Source: an uncultured Muribaculaceae bacterium (GTDB lineage Bacteria > Bacteroidota > Bacteroidia > Bacteroidales > Muribaculaceae). From it: DNA of 64,000 nt. Below the pieces are notes generated by a model. That model saw only the letters and a program-made list of their open reading frames with translations. It searched no databases and was not told the origin of the DNA. This document shows, one piece after another, positions 1 through 8,051 of this stretch. Location: the NCBI GenBank assembly GCA_910583675.1, contig CAJTYH010000010.1:1-64000 (forward strand). The letters are read 5' to 3'. Position 1 is the first letter of the stretch. Every line of letters begins with the position of its first letter. Position numbers and translations under genes: made by a program.

Positions 1-52
1 AGCGACCTCACGCCCCCCAGACGCGTACTCTAACCAACTGAGCTACACCCCG
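1..52 (-). tRNA. tRNA-Pro(GGG), 3' part cut by window edge
   Basis: Read on the minus strand, the 5' acceptor strand CGGGGTG starts at 52. It is followed by a D-arm (AGCTCAGTTGGTTAGAGT) and an anticodon arm whose stem CGCGT/GCGTG encloses the loop CTGGGGG, which places GGG at positions 34-36 (proline). The T-arm and 3' acceptor strand lie outside the window. The sequence resembles the second proline tRNA of this window (50844-50917). Confidence 0.93.
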
Positions 53-149
53 ATGGTGTATCTGTGAGGAATACCTTGTATTACGTTGCAACATTGGGGA
101 GGACGGAGTTTTCGGCTCCATTGCTGCGGGTTGTTCCTCAAAAGCGATG

Positions 150-157
150 CAAAGGTA
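150..157 (-). promoter_or_regulatory. -7 box of the tRNA-Pro(GGG) promoter
   Basis: The minus strand reads TACCTTTG, an exact TAnnTTTG Bacteroidetes -7 element. A TTGC at 177-180, 19 nt upstream, serves as a near -33 element. Transcription would start near 143, leaving about 90 nt of leader before the tRNA. No other gene on this strand could use it. Confidence 0.6.
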
Positions 158-365
158 GGCGTTTTTTTTTAGCCATGCAAGTTTTTAGTGAAAAAATATT
201 GATTTTTTTGTTCTATGGGGTGTTTGTGACGTCCGTTGCGTTTTTCCAGGTCAATGGGGCGGTTTGCTGATGCATGATCTGGAGGGAGGAGATGGCGTTG
301 TGTGGCTTCTATGGGCGTAATGGTGTTAAAAATGATTCGAAAGTGATTTTTTTGATTGCAATTTC

Positions 366-396
366 TTTGTAGTCCAGAAGAAGATAGATACCTTTG
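366..396 (+). promoter_or_regulatory. consensus promoter upstream of the pilus locus, with inverted arms
   Basis: TTTG at 366-369, a 19-nt spacer, and TACCTTTG at 389-396 form an exact Bacteroidetes promoter pointing toward the pilus genes. Transcription should start near 403. The arms GAAGATAGAT (380-389) and ATCTATCTTC (420-429) are perfect inverted copies with centres 40 bp apart. They straddle the -7 box and start site. The left arm lies upstream of the start, so this is more likely a protein-binding or DNA-level element than an RNA hairpin. Confidence 0.7.
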
Positions 397-887
397 CACT
401 CCCAAGGTTATTGGTTGTCATCTATCTTCGATGTCGTGACCAATTTTAGTAACGAGGTTGCTGAGGATTATACGTCTGGTTTCCTGTTGTTGCATAAATT
501 CTAAATAAACCACACAGATCTATAACTATGCATTGCATAACTTGTTTGAGGATTCTTAAGGCAAATATGGGCAAGAACATGCCGGAGGGTGAAAAATTAC
601 CCCCCCGTTTTTGTTATTTGACTGTAAATCAATCGTTTGCAATCGCAGGCAAGTGTTGCGGGCAGCAATCTGTGCCCTTTTCTGTTATTTTTGTACCCCT
701 CCACTCTTCCGGTCGGCAGTCTGACCGGGAGTTTCCTGTCGTGCATATGTTACGCCATCAGGCTCCCTTCCTTGCGAAGAGGGTCTGAGTTTTCTTGCAT
801 CTTGTTCCCTTAGTGCTCTTTAGTGCTCTTTCCTCGGCTTGACACAGCCACCACCATTGTCACTACCCTCCGGTACCAATTAAAATT

Positions 888-1469
888 ATGAAAATACGAT
901 ACCTGATCACATTTTTGCTAATGCTCGCCGCAGTGCAAGTGGCGCGTTCACAGAGCGTGGCTCTGAAAAGCAACTTGCTTTACGATGCTACGCTTACGCT
1001 CAATGGCGGCGTGGAAGTGAAGTTCGCGCCAAAATGGACAGGCGACCTTAGCGCCAACCTTAATGCCTGGACTGTAGACAACCGTCGTTGGAAGCACTGG
1101 CTTGTGCAGCCGGAGGCTCGTTACTGGTTCTGCGAGGCGTTCTCCGGACATTTCGTCGGTGGGCATCTTCTGGGTGGCCAGTACAATTGGGGCAACCTGA
1201 ACCTTCCGTTCAGTTTCCTCGGCACCGATTTCGGCAAGCTTAAAGATTACCGCTACCAGGGTTGGATGGTCGGTGCCGGCATAGCCTACGGATATTCCTG
1301 GATCCTCAATCGCCATTGGAACATAGAGGCCGAGATAGGCCTGGGATGGGTGTATACCCGCTCCGACGTGTTCGAGTGTGCCGACTGTGGCCAGCGCATA
1401 AAAAGAAAGGTGCCTCACAACTATGTGGGACCTACGAAAATCGCCATTAACCTGATTTATACACTTTGA
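888..1469 (+). CDS. DUF3575 outer-membrane protein of a pilus locus
   Basis: A 193-residue protein with a signal peptide ending around residues 20-22 (ARSQS). The mature part is rich in aromatic and alternating residues (SVALKSNLLYDATLTLNGG near the N-terminus), as expected for a small beta-barrel. The opening and the DWxGxGxxYGY-like centre fit DUF3575, a Bacteroidetes outer-membrane family commonly encoded first in Mfa1/FimA-like pilus loci. Its role is not established; a platform or assembly part is an inference from context. Only 11 nt separate its stop from the next ATG. It is probably transcribed from the promoter at 366-396. Confidence 0.8.
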   Translation: MKIRYLITFLLMLAAVQVARSQSVALKSNLLYDATLTLNGGVEVKFAPKWTGDLSANLNAWTVDNRRWKHWLVQPEARYWFCEAFSGHFVGGHLLGGQYNWGNLNLPFSFLGTDFGKLKDYRYQGWMVGAGIAYGYSWILNRHWNIEAEIGLGWVYTRSDVFECADCGQRIKRKVPHNYVGPTKIAINLIYTL

Positions 1470-1480
1470 CCGATACAGAT

Positions 1481-2944
1481 ATGAAATATACCAATCTCAT
1501 CACCGCCGCCTTGCTCGCCCTTGTGGCGTGGGCTCCGGCTGCCGCCGGGGAGGGGGAGCTGCTCAAAGTGACCGAAATACAGGTGGCACGCCGCGACAAT
1601 GCCCTCTCGCTTATCCTTGACATAGACCCCCGCTCGGTCAATCCGGGGCGCGACCGCGAGGTCATCTTCACCCCGGTGGTCATCTCCGATGCCGGAACCG
1701 ACAGCGTGGCTTTTCCGGCCATCCGCGTGGCGGGACGCAACCGATATTACTCGCATCTGCGCAACCACAACCTCCCGGAAGGGGAACGCATGTGGTCTGC
1801 CGGATCGCGCGACCTCATAGAATACCGCAAGGAGATACCTTTCGAGCCGTGGATGGAGCGCTGCCATATAGACATGCGCCAGGCCACCGGTCACTGCTGC
1901 GATCCGATACTGCACGATGCCGACATCCCATTGGCCGAGCTTGACTACACCACTCCTCCCGTGGCGCCCGCCATAAACTTCGTGGAGCTTACGGGCGACG
2001 AGGCCGTGGAGCGCACAGCCGAGGGGAGCGCCTACATTGACTTTATCGTCAACCGCACCGAGATCCGCCCGACCTACCGCCGCAACACTGTGGAGCTTGC
2101 CAAGATCATAGAGTCCATAGACCTGGTGAAGAACGACCCCGACGCCACCATCACGCGCGTCACCATCAAGGGTTTCGCTTCTCCCGAAGGCTCCTATTCC
2201 AACAACGTGCGGTTGGCCATGGGGCGTACCCAGGCGCTAAAGGAATATGTGCGCGAGCACTACAACTTCAACCCCGAGATCATGTTCACCGACTACGAGC
2301 CTGAGGACTGGGAAGGGTTGCGTCGCCGTCTGCTTGACCTTGACATCCCCCATCGTGAGGAGATACTCCAGATCGTGGACTCCCCGATGGAGCCTGATCC
2401 GAAGAACGCCGAGATCCAGACGCGTTACCCTGCTGAATACAAGTTCCTGCTTGACAGCATTTATCCGGCCCTGCGTCACTCCGACTACACCGTCAAGTAC
2501 CGCATCCGCACGTTTGTTGACATTGAGGAGTTGAAAGCAGTGTATGCCACTAACCCCGCCAATCTCCGTCCGGTCGATTTCCAGCGCATCGCCGCCACCT
2601 ATCCGTCGGATTCCCCGGAGTACGAGCAGGTATACCTCAAGGCCGTAGAACTTTACCCGGCCGATCCCGAGGCCAACCTCAACGCCGCCAACATCACCCT
2701 GCGTCATGGCGACCGCGCCTCGGCTGCCAACTATCTGCGCAATGCCGGTGACTCTCCCGAGGCTGTCTTCACCCGCGCCTCTCTTGCGGCGGTCAACGGC
2801 GACCTGCAGCGTGCCGTCGAGCTGTTCGACACCGCAGCTGCAACCGGCATGGAAGCTGCAGCCGTCGAGCGCGACCGCGTTGATGCCATCATCAAGCGCC
2901 CCCGTGTCACATACCTGATCAAGCCGCAGCCCGTATCGAAATAA
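1481..2944 (+). CDS. DUF3868 protein with OmpA-like domain and TPR-like tail
   Basis: A 487-residue exported protein. The ATG at 1481 is preferred to a TTG at 1466, which overlaps the previous stop; it opens directly into a signal peptide (LITAALLALVAWAPAAAG). The N-terminal half matches DUF3868. Around residues 185-265 an OmpA-like segment is visible, with the hallmark GFASPEGSYSNNVRLAMGR followed by an alanine-rich helix. This normally binds peptidoglycan. The last 130 residues form TPR-like helical pairs (YPADPEANLNAANITLR). DUF3575 plus DUF3868-OmpA is the usual prelude to Bacteroidales type V pilus genes and may anchor the system to the wall. Confidence 0.82.
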   Translation: MKYTNLITAALLALVAWAPAAAGEGELLKVTEIQVARRDNALSLILDIDPRSVNPGRDREVIFTPVVISDAGTDSVAFPAIRVAGRNRYYSHLRNHNLPEGERMWSAGSRDLIEYRKEIPFEPWMERCHIDMRQATGHCCDPILHDADIPLAELDYTTPPVAPAINFVELTGDEAVERTAEGSAYIDFIVNRTEIRPTYRRNTVELAKIIESIDLVKNDPDATITRVTIKGFASPEGSYSNNVRLAMGRTQALKEYVREHYNFNPEIMFTDYEPEDWEGLRRRLLDLDIPHREEILQIVDSPMEPDPKNAEIQTRYPAEYKFLLDSIYPALRHSDYTVKYRIRTFVDIEELKAVYATNPANLRPVDFQRIAATYPSDSPEYEQVYLKAVELYPADPEANLNAANITLRHGDRASAANYLRNAGDSPEAVFTRASLAAVNGDLQRAVELFDTAAATGMEAAAVERDRVDAIIKRPRVTYLIKPQPVSK

Positions 2945-3022
2945 ACCCCATACGCGTGAAAGCGTAACCGATATACAAGAAAGAAAAAAACAATAATTAA
3001 CTTTATCCAAAACACAATTACA

Positions 3023-4870
3023 ATGAACAAAACCAGTAAACTGTTCGCAGGATTCGCAGCGCTTGCCCTCATGGCATCCTGCTCCTCCGACGAACCCCTC
3101 ACCGGCGGCGAGACCGGTGGCGCTCCTGTAACCCCGGTAGAGGGTCAGAAAGCCTATCTTAATGTGAAAATCAGCGATGCCGGCAACATGCCATTCGGAC
3201 GAAGCACCGACTTTGAGACTCCTTCGTATGAATTTGGCGATGCCGACGAGCACAAGGTGAACAACGCACGCTTCTTCTTCTTCGACGAGAACGGCATCAA
3301 GGTTGCTGAGGCCGGGTTGACTCCCGTCGTTGATGTGGATAACCCCGGCGGATCTGATGGTGATTTCGAAAAGAATCCCAACATAGAGTATTTCGTGAAC
3401 AATGTTCTTGTCCTGGAGGATCTCAAATCCAACACGTATCCCAAGTACATGCTTACCGTGCTCAATAAGAAGGATTTCGAGCCGGAACCCACACTTCAGG
3501 CTACATGCGACAAACTCGTGAATTTCGCTACCGACGAAAAGTCTCAGAACTTCGTGATGTCCACTACCAGCTACTTCAAGGGTGCTGCTGAAGACAAGAA
3601 TCACGACGACAAGTACTATGGTGTAACCATGCTTGATGAAGGCGATTTCAAGACCACACCTACAGAGGCACAGAATATGTCTCCGGTGAACGTATATGTT
3701 GAGCGTCTTGCTGCAAAGGTACAGTTGACTATGGATGTAGAAGATGGTGTCATCACATTGGATGGCGGCAGGAAACTCTACCCCCTTGCACAGACCGTGG
3801 CCGGTATGCCCAACGAAGACGGCAACGGTGAATGGCAGGCCAACACGAAGATATATGTGGAGGTTATTGGTTGGAGCCTAAATGCTACCGCAAATAATTC
3901 GCATATGACAAAGGATATCTCCAACTGGAGTTCTAACGATGTGTTTACCGCATGGAACAATGCTTCTCTCTATCGTAGCTTCTGGGGAGCCGCAGCCGAG
4001 ACCTATGGTCTGACAGGTACGACACTTGAGAATAATCTGACCTACATAAACGACAAGGCGCTTACCGGCAAGCTTACAAACGAAGATTCGAAATATGCCC
4101 AGTATTGCTATGAGAACACAAACACTCCCGTCAATATCTTCGCTCAGAATGCAGCTGAGCAGAACCTCGTAATTCCCAGCCACGTAACTCATATTGTTCT
4201 CGCTACTCGTATTTGCGATGCTGAAGGGAATGAGATACCGGCTCTCAATTTCCGTGGAATGCTCTATACCGAAGAATCTTTCCGTGCTTATCTCCTCAAC
4301 GTACTTAAGAATCAGACCGAAGGCCTGAACTATTATTACGTAGATGGCACAGAAGAGGTAAATGGCACAGTAACGACCAAGTATCGTCAGGTTAACGAAA
4401 ACGATATCGATTTCGCTAAGAAACCTAACACCATCGGTGCTGCCACTTTCGCTCTTAAGAGCACAGACCAGCTGTATGAGAAGACCGGTGAAAAGGACGC
4501 TCAAAACAATGATGTCTATGCACCGGTTGACGGTCAGCAGCTTGTTGCTCGTCTAAATGTCCTTATTCCTTCGGGAACAGACCTCCAGTACTACAAGGAT
4601 GCCAACCTCTACTACATCCCCGTTGAGCACAATACTTCTGTAGAGACTGCGAATGAAGGCAAGGCTGTAGAAGGCTACTATGGCGTTGTACGTAACCACT
4701 GGTACAAGGTTTCCATTAACAGCTTCAGCAAGGTGGGTCATGCCCTCTTCGTGCCCGATGGTGGCGAGGTTGTCATCCGTCCTGACAAGCCCGAGGATCC
4801 CCTCTACTACGTAGGTGCCAAGATCAACATCCTCTCCTGGCGTGTGATCAATCAGGGTGTTGATCTCTGA
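3023..4870 (+). CDS. major fimbrillin, Mfa1/FimA-like lipoprotein
   Basis: A 615-residue protein with a lipoprotein signal peptide (lipobox ALMASC, modified Cys near residue 20), followed by a Gly/Thr/Asp linker. The body has the fimbrillin pattern: an N-terminal beta domain with the phrase ARFFFFDENG and a C-terminal domain ending ILSWRVINQGVDL. In type V pili such subunits are exported as lipoproteins, cut by an arginine/lysine protease and polymerised by strand exchange; FGRSTDF near residue 55 is a plausible cut site. It is the longest fimbrillin-like subunit placed directly before the anchor gene, so it is called the major subunit. A strong terminator follows at 4917-4961, which would keep its mRNA in excess of the downstream genes. 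Confidence 0.82.
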   Translation: MNKTSKLFAGFAALALMASCSSDEPLTGGETGGAPVTPVEGQKAYLNVKISDAGNMPFGRSTDFETPSYEFGDADEHKVNNARFFFFDENGIKVAEAGLTPVVDVDNPGGSDGDFEKNPNIEYFVNNVLVLEDLKSNTYPKYMLTVLNKKDFEPEPTLQATCDKLVNFATDEKSQNFVMSTTSYFKGAAEDKNHDDKYYGVTMLDEGDFKTTPTEAQNMSPVNVYVERLAAKVQLTMDVEDGVITLDGGRKLYPLAQTVAGMPNEDGNGEWQANTKIYVEVIGWSLNATANNSHMTKDISNWSSNDVFTAWNNASLYRSFWGAAAETYGLTGTTLENNLTYINDKALTGKLTNEDSKYAQYCYENTNTPVNIFAQNAAEQNLVIPSHVTHIVLATRICDAEGNEIPALNFRGMLYTEESFRAYLLNVLKNQTEGLNYYYVDGTEEVNGTVTTKYRQVNENDIDFAKKPNTIGAATFALKSTDQLYEKTGEKDAQNNDVYAPVDGQQLVARLNVLIPSGTDLQYYKDANLYYIPVEHNTSVETANEGKAVEGYYGVVRNHWYKVSINSFSKVGHALFVPDGGEVVIRPDKPEDPLYYVGAKINILSWRVINQGVDL

Positions 4871-4916
4871 TCCATGCTTTCAAAGCTGTAAAATAACAGA
4901 CTTTTTCCTATGATAC

Positions 4917-4961
4917 CCGCAGCCGGTCGCCATGACCGGCAGACCGGCTGCGGTTGCTTTT
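4917..4961 (+). terminator. intrinsic terminator after the major fimbrillin
   Basis: Twelve perfect base pairs (CCGCAGCCGGTC with GACCGGCTGCGG, 4917-4928 and 4942-4953) enclose a 13-nt loop and are followed by TTGCTTTT. Partial read-through would give a high ratio of fimbrillin to accessory subunits. Confidence 0.85.
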
Positions 4962-5122
4962 ACTCTCAATCTCCCTCCTCTCATTAAAAAACTCTCTGTC
5001 CGAGAACCCAAGTGCTGCCCGCTCATGCGGCAGTGCCGATACCTCTCCTCCTTTTTTATCTCAGAAAATCCCTGCCCGCACCACACAGTGCGCGGGTTCC
5101 AGATATATAGAAAACAGAAAGA

Positions 5123-6181
5123 ATGAAACTTACTCTCACCGACATAACTTTGCGATTGGCGGCTCCGCTGATAGCCCTCGCGTGTCTCACAGGATGCAAC
5201 GGCCTGATATATGACGACGAGGGGGACTGCGATCCCTATTACAAGGTAAAGTTCGTATACGACACCAACCTCAAGTTCACCGATGCCTTTGCTGCCGAAG
5301 TGAGCGAAGTCACCCTCTATGTGGTCGACTCCTCCACCGGCGAAATAGTATGGCAGCGTCATGAGGAGGGGGAAGCCCTGCGTAGCGGCAACTACCTGAT
5401 GGATGTTGATGTGGCGCCAGGTCGCTATGATCTCATCGCCTGGTGCGGCGAGGGGCATACCTCTTCGTTTACCGTGACCGATGCTACGGTGCGCGAAGGG
5501 CTTGCATGCAAGCTGACCGACCGCGAGGCGGCTCCCGAAGATGGGGAGGCGCATGTGCGCAACGAGCTTCGTCGGCTCTTCCACGGCAAGAGCGACAATG
5601 TGGAGTTTGAGGACGAGCAGGGTGTGCACATAAAGACCGTGCGTCTCATAAAGGACACCAACGACCTACACATAATGCTCCAGCACCTTTCAGGCGAGGA
5701 TGTAGACCACCGTGACTTCACTTTCACCGTGACCGGCACAAACGGCCACATGGATTGGGACAACTCCCTGCTTCCAGATGACAAGCTCACATATTTCGCG
5801 CACAGCATCTATTCCGGTACAGCCGGAGTGGAGGTGCCCGACTATACCAAGCCCGAGGGTGAGGAAGGACGCGCCATAACTCAGGTAAGCGCCGCTGTAG
5901 GTCACCTCTCATTGTCGCGTCTGATGGTGGATGATGACCTTTACGTGAAGATTCACAACAAGGAGGGGGAACAGATTGTTTCCGTTCCTCTTTCCGAATA
6001 TGCCCTTCTGGTAAGGGGCAAGTACAAACACCCCGACGGCACTGAACTGACACCGCAGGAATACCTTGACTATCAGGACGACTACTCCATGGTCTTCTTC
6101 CTTGACGAGAACGGCCGATGGTCAAAGACACACATCTACATCAACAGCTGGCGCGTAGTGCTCCAGAACACCGATTTGTAA
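5123..6181 (+). CDS. FimB/Mfa2-family fimbrial anchor lipoprotein
   Basis: A 352-residue lipoprotein (lipobox ALACLTGC). Just after the Cys it carries the sequence LIYDDEGDCDPYYKVKFVYD, the family hallmark of FimB/Mfa2 proteins, followed by a first beta domain with VAPGRYDLIAWCGEG near residues 95-110. The C-terminus IYINSWRVVLQNTDL matches the closing strand of the family. Mfa2 and FimB stay attached to the outer membrane, where they anchor the pilus and limit its length. The gene follows the major fimbrillin after a terminator and is 27 nt before the next gene. Confidence 0.88.
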   Translation: MKLTLTDITLRLAAPLIALACLTGCNGLIYDDEGDCDPYYKVKFVYDTNLKFTDAFAAEVSEVTLYVVDSSTGEIVWQRHEEGEALRSGNYLMDVDVAPGRYDLIAWCGEGHTSSFTVTDATVREGLACKLTDREAAPEDGEAHVRNELRRLFHGKSDNVEFEDEQGVHIKTVRLIKDTNDLHIMLQHLSGEDVDHRDFTFTVTGTNGHMDWDNSLLPDDKLTYFAHSIYSGTAGVEVPDYTKPEGEEGRAITQVSAAVGHLSLSRLMVDDDLYVKIHNKEGEQIVSVPLSEYALLVRGKYKHPDGTELTPQEYLDYQDDYSMVFFLDENGRWSKTHIYINSWRVVLQNTDL

Positions 6182-6208
6182 ACACACACGATAGGAGAAG
6201 AGAAAACA

Positions 6209-8008
6209 ATGATACTACCCCGCACATACATCGATGCTATCCGGCGCTTGCTCAGGCAGACGGCGGTTGCCGTCGTGCCCCTGATGGCGTTGATCCTCAT
6301 GGGTGCATGCCGCTCCGACGTTGCCGGGGATGAACCGGGCGATGTTCAGCGAGAGCCGGTATACAGGGCCGGATTCTACGTCACCACCGGCGACGTGCGC
6401 CTATCTCGCGCCCCGGCTCCGGGAGACTATGAAGCCGGCACACCTGTGGAAAACTACATAGACATAGATGGTGGAGACTTCCGCATACTCATGTTCAACG
6501 AGAACGACACGTATGTGGGGCAGCTTACCGACATACTTATCCATCCGGCTTCGTCCGACGGCACTTTCAAGACCTACCTCGTAAGCGGCATAATACCCGC
6601 CGCCGTTCCTGAGACGCTTGGTGGGAAGCTCAAGGTGATGATGCTTGCCAACTGGCGCGGATCCTACCCCGAGCCGGAAGCCGGTGTGACCTCCCTGGCC
6701 GACATAGCCACCGATGCCGCCTCGCTCTATGATTTCAGTTATCCTGCCGACACCCAGATAGGTGCCGGGCGGCTTATCCCGATGTTCGGAGTTACAGACC
6801 TACTCACCGGTTTGGAGTTTGATCCCGGATGGTCTACCGACCTTGGCACCATCCATATGCTCCGAGCCTATGCCCAGGTGCGCGTGCGTGTTGCCGAAGG
6901 CTCGCTGCCGATCGTGTCGGCAAGGCTCACCAACACCAATTCCCGAGGCTACCGTGCACCCATAGGTGTAAAGGCGCAAGCCGACTATGTGTCCGGCTCA
7001 TATGCTCATGACTACTACCGCCTACCGTCCATTCCAGCCGACGCACGAGTGCGGAAAGGGATGGCGTTTACCATGGGCACTGACGGATGCTGGCGCATAT
7101 ACGTGCCGGAATTTGCCAATCTCGCCGACCCGTCAAAGCCGCAGCAGCCAAAAGACGATGCAGATCGCTGTCAGCTGGAGGTGAAGTTCGAGGGCGACGT
7201 ACTCACGCACTATATAGACTTCAAGTATTACGACGATCCGCCCTCCTATGCGCATCCCGACGCACGCAAGGGAGACCATTTCAACATACTCCGCAACAAC
7301 ATCTACGACTACACTTTGCGCCGCATGACAGGCGAGTCGGAAGTGCAGGTGGAGGTTGACGTGATACCCTATTCGGAAGTCGTGCTCAAGCCCGAGTTCG
7401 GTCTTGACCGCGACAATGTCACCGGATGGATCATTATAAAGGGATATGCTCCCAAGACCTATTATTACGACGACAAGCACGACCGCTACTACGACGGGGA
7501 CAAGAATCCCATAGCCAAGCGTGTGGAGCTTTCCGAAAACGGCCTCTATCTGATCCGCGATCCACGGACGCGCGATCTTCGCTATGCCTACGACTATGCC
7601 GCTGACAAGTACTGGCTTGACCGCGATCGCCTGAAACCGTTTACGGAGGTCATGCAATATGAAAAGTACCTCCCCGAGGCAACCATCACTACAGGATTGG
7701 GGGAGACAGGTACGCTTGACGTGCTTGTGATGTGGCAGGACGAATATGGTTCGGCTATATCAATGTACGGAATAAAGACCGGCATCGTCTACGACAAGAA
7801 CCTCGCACCAAGGGACTATATACCCAATTACGGATACAAGCGTTGGACGGAGGTCGGATATGAGAGTCGTGGTTACATGGTCATTGCCTATGACTATGAC
7901 GGCAATCCGATGTTCTTCTACGATGTGGCGAATGACAAGTATTTCTATGACGGCAAGCCCGGCGAAATATCCCTCAGGGAGGTGGAGGCTTTCCCTCCGC
8001 GACCTTGA
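6209..8008 (+). CDS. accessory fimbrial lipoprotein with Tyr/Asp-rich C-terminal region
   Basis: A 599-residue lipoprotein (lipobox LMGACR). Its N-terminal 400 residues follow the fimbrillin plan: LSRAPAPGDYEAGTPVENY near residue 65 resembles the processing region, then FRILMFNENDTYVGQ and a domain ending in FNILRNNIYDYTLRRM. This last phrase is typical of the second domain in Mfa-type accessory subunits. The last 190 residues are different. They hold short strands with repeated YDxD and DKYWxD-type motifs near residues 417-430, 455-470 and 560-585. It is probably a shaft-adaptor or tip-proximal subunit. Its position between the anchor gene and the DUF4906 gene fits an Mfa3/Mfa4-like role, but no direct equivalence is claimed. 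Confidence 0.7.
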   Translation: MILPRTYIDAIRRLLRQTAVAVVPLMALILMGACRSDVAGDEPGDVQREPVYRAGFYVTTGDVRLSRAPAPGDYEAGTPVENYIDIDGGDFRILMFNENDTYVGQLTDILIHPASSDGTFKTYLVSGIIPAAVPETLGGKLKVMMLANWRGSYPEPEAGVTSLADIATDAASLYDFSYPADTQIGAGRLIPMFGVTDLLTGLEFDPGWSTDLGTIHMLRAYAQVRVRVAEGSLPIVSARLTNTNSRGYRAPIGVKAQADYVSGSYAHDYYRLPSIPADARVRKGMAFTMGTDGCWRIYVPEFANLADPSKPQQPKDDADRCQLEVKFEGDVLTHYIDFKYYDDPPSYAHPDARKGDHFNILRNNIYDYTLRRMTGESEVQVEVDVIPYSEVVLKPEFGLDRDNVTGWIIIKGYAPKTYYYDDKHDRYYDGDKNPIAKRVELSENGLYLIRDPRTRDLRYAYDYAADKYWLDRDRLKPFTEVMQYEKYLPEATITTGLGETGTLDVLVMWQDEYGSAISMYGIKTGIVYDKNLAPRDYIPNYGYKRWTEVGYESRGYMVIAYDYDGNPMFFYDVANDKYFYDGKPGEISLREVEAFPPRP

Positions 8009-8051
8009 GTAAACAGGTTTCTCTGCCAACCTCTTATTTTGAAATCGACCT

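Larger units (their letters stand above)
53..887. other. non-coding region between tRNA-Pro and the pilus locus
   Basis: No open frame here has a convincing start, composition or recognisable protein. The short frames are cysteine- and phenylalanine-rich chance products. The region holds the tRNA promoter on the minus strand, a consensus promoter on the plus strand (366-396) with inverted arms (380-389 and 420-429), and several short hairpins. Examples are GGGCA/TGCCC around 660-678 followed by T-rich sequence, and GGTC/GACC near 710-729. A tandem repeat of TAGTGCTCTT occupies 811-830. It most likely acts as a long leader or control region for the pilus genes. Confidence 0.6.

Noticed and set aside
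64..788. Several short frames before the pilus locus
   Set aside because: None has a plausible start context, family resemblance or coding composition, and they overlap promoter elements on both strands.
2237..3604. Long minus-strand frame of 455 codons
   Set aside because: It runs antisense through two clear pilus-locus genes and the gap between them.
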